Assembly: GCA_000717735.1 (NCBI GenBank)
Contig: JOBE01000041.1
Span: 1 to 64,000 of the forward strand
DNA: 64,000 nucleotides
Reading direction: 5' to 3'
Origin: Streptomyces griseoluteus
GTDB lineage: Bacteria; Actinomycetota; Actinomycetes; Streptomycetales; Streptomycetaceae
Shown: piece by piece, positions 62,742 through 64,000 of the stretch
Layout: the number at the start of each line of letters is the position of its first letter
Numbering within the stretch: the stretch's first letter is position 1
Made by a program: the position numbers and the translations under genes
The notes under the pieces: generated by a model
Told to the model about the DNA's origin: nothing
The model's input: the letters and a program-made list of their open reading frames with translations, nothing else
Database searches by the model: none

Positions 62742-62756
62742 AAAAGTAGTACTTTT
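62742..62756. promoter_or_regulatory. Palindrome AAAAGTA-G-TACTTTT (gluconate operator candidate)
   Basis: Perfect seven-base arms around one base lie between the divergent gntK and gntR genes, in the position expected for a GntR-type operator. Further small palindromes in the gap are ACCCATTGGGT (62705-62715) and TACGACGTA (62715-62723). Confidence 0.75.
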
Positions 62757-62801
62757 AATTCCTGAAGTGATCACCTGCGCGGCCCCGCATAGGCTTGCCC
62801 C

Positions 62802-63503
62802 ATGACGACACCGGCTCAGGGGCTCCACTCACACGTCCTGGCCACCCTGGGCCTCGCGATCACCGCGGGGGAGTACCCCCCGGGCACCGTGCTGCGCACC
62901 GACGAGCTGGCCCAGCGCTTCGACGTCTCCCGGACCGTGATCCGCGAAGTCGTCCGCGTCCTGGAGTCCATGCACCTCGTCGAGTCCCGGCGCCGCGTCG
63001 GCGTGACCGTGCTCCCCACCGTGAGCTGGAACGTCTACGACCCCCAGGTCATCCGCTGGCGCCTCGCCGGCGCCGACCGCCCCCGCCAGCTCCGCTCGCT
63101 CACCGTGCTGCGCTCCGCCGTCGAACCCGTCGCCGCCGGGCTCGCGGCCCTGAACGCCACCCCCGAGCAGTGCCGCGAGCTCACCGAACAGGCCCTCGGC
63201 ATGGTCGCCACCTCACGGGGCCGGCGCCTGGAGGAGTACCTCGTCCACGACGTCGCCTTCCACCGGGTCGTGCTCAACGCCTCGGGGAACGAGATGTTCG
63301 CCCGCCTCGGCGACGTCGTCGCCGAGGTCCTCGCCGGCCGCACCCACCACCACGTGATGTTCGAGGACCCCGACCCGGCCGCCGTCACCCTCCACGTCCA
63401 GGTCGCCGAGGCCGTACGCGAGCGGGACGCGGCCCGCGCCGAGGAGCTGACCCGCCAGATCGCCGTCGGCGCCCTCCAGGAACTGGACGTTCTGGCTCCG
63501 TAG
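62802..63503 (+). CDS. gntR: FadR-type GntR regulator of gluconate genes
   Basis: The 233-residue protein has a winged helix (DELAQRFDVSRTVIREVVRVLE near 35-56) and an all-helical FCD ligand domain with metal-site residues in DVAFHRVV and HHHVMFED. It is divergent from gntK-gntP, as in other Streptomyces, and should release its operator when gluconate or its phosphate is present. The ATG at 62802 has no clear ribosome site; TAGGCT at 62790-62795 ends six bases before it, which fits a leaderless message. Confidence 0.9.
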   Translation: MTTPAQGLHSHVLATLGLAITAGEYPPGTVLRTDELAQRFDVSRTVIREVVRVLESMHLVESRRRVGVTVLPTVSWNVYDPQVIRWRLAGADRPRQLRSLTVLRSAVEPVAAGLAALNATPEQCRELTEQALGMVATSRGRRLEEYLVHDVAFHRVVLNASGNEMFARLGDVVAEVLAGRTHHHVMFEDPDPAAVTLHVQVAEAVRERDAARAEELTRQIAVGALQELDVLAP

Positions 63504-63702
63504 CTCGGAGATGTCCGGGAGCCGACGGGCACCCTACGGGCGGGTAAAGCTCTGAACTAGCTCAAATATGGGCGTTCAGTGACATGCGCCACAGTCAGTT
63601 GGCGCTGCTTACCGTGAGGATGACCGCTGGCCGTGCCGGGAGACCCCCACCAGCGCACGGCCGGGTACCGCACAGCCCCCCCTCACGAAGGCGAACAACT
63701 CC

Positions 63703-64000
63703 ATGAGTGACCGCGTCACCGCGGCCGAGCCGCTGTCCGCCGCACCGGCGAACCCGGCCGCCCCCCACGTCGACGCCGGCGACGCCGGATACCGCAAGGA
63801 CCTCAAGTCCCGGCACGTCAACATGATCGCCATCGGCGGCGCCATCGGCACCGGCCTCTTCCTGGGCGCCGGCGGCCGGATGTCCCAGGCGGGCCCCTCC
63901 CTCTTCATCGCCTACGCCGTCTGCGGCGTCTTCGCCTTCCTCGTGGTGCGGGCCCTCGGCGAGCTGGTGCTCTACCGCCCCTCCTCCGGCGCCTTCGTCT
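63703..64000 (+). CDS. Amino-acid permease, AnsP/CycA type (3' end outside window)
   Basis: The visible 99 residues have a disordered N-terminus and then [22 protein letters not shown], the first helix of the APC superfamily amino-acid transporters, followed by helix 2. The [20 protein letters not shown] pattern fits the L-asparagine/GABA/serine-alanine permease group. The gene continues beyond 64000. An inverted repeat CTGAAC-N16-GTTCAG lies upstream at 63552-63579 and may be a regulatory site. Confidence 0.9.
   Translation, partial: MSDRVTAAEPLSAAPANPAAPHVDAGDAGYRKDLKSRHVNMIAIGGAIGTGLFLGAGGRMSQAGPSLFIAYAVCGVFAFLVVRALGELVLYRPSSGAFV

Overview
The window reads as a stretch of a Streptomyces chromosome. 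It is very GC-rich with strong third-position GC, uses GTG and TTG starts freely, packs genes at 1-4 base overlaps, and carries seven TetR-type regulators. Marker genes (SGNH lipase, hmgA, soxR, gntR/gntK/gntP) match, from memory and unchecked, the SCO1678-SCO1725 neighbourhood of S. coelicolor. No tRNA, rRNA, CRISPR array, transposase, integrase or plasmid gene was seen. Bases 1-56 are not genomic: they are an Illumina Nextera i5 adapter, so the first gene is cut by a contig end.

Layout. 57-7010: an AAA ATPase (cut), a three-gene envelope-polysaccharide operon (two GT2 glycosyltransferases and a deacetylase), a secreted SGNH lipase, a membrane-tethered pseudokinase and a small basic protein. 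7151-14318: a CaiB-type CoA transferase, a DrrAB-like ABC exporter with a divergent TetR gene, a stand-alone type ISP specificity-domain protein, a HutC-type GntR regulator and homogentisate dioxygenase. 14472-18750: a tightly coupled envelope operon (beta-helix protein, cupredoxin-like lipoprotein, polytopic membrane protein). 18831-24962: a TetR gene, a molybdopterin oxidoreductase, a CitMHS citrate transporter, and a secreted protein with a class F sortase. 25377-29702: aldehyde and alcohol dehydrogenases, a DsbA-like protein and a YdcZ-type transporter.

29823-40821: a two-component system facing an ABC transporter, an EamA exporter, ArsR and TetR genes, an acyl-CoA dehydrogenase, a MaoC hydratase with its TetR gene, and SoxR. 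40985-45057: an alpha/beta hydrolase, an erythromycin-esterase-like protein and a NamZ-like muramidase. 45197-48985: an SDR, a TetR gene, and an acyl-CoA dehydrogenase plus an APH-type kinase, which together match the two halves of animal ACAD10/11 and suggest hydroxy-fatty-acid breakdown. 49120-54687: glucarate dehydratase, a metallo-beta-lactamase-fold enzyme, a histidine-rich metal-binding protein, two DUF202 proteins, a Nudix hydrolase, and an SDR with its TetR gene. 54781-64000: an FAD dehydrogenase, a NACHT-HEAT protein with a small two-helix membrane protein, an ASCH protein, the gluconate genes, and the start of an amino-acid permease.

Two themes stand out. First, the NACHT-HEAT gene (56885-60241) and the small membrane protein in front of it (56469-56888) share a 15-residue beta-prone motif: once at the NACHT N-terminus and twice in the membrane protein. 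This is the architecture expected of an NLR-like sensor that triggers a membrane effector through amyloid-type templating, and it is the best candidate for an undescribed (possibly anti-phage) system here. Second, several short palindromes recur in front of lipid and acyl-CoA genes and suggest small local TetR regulons that link separate operons.
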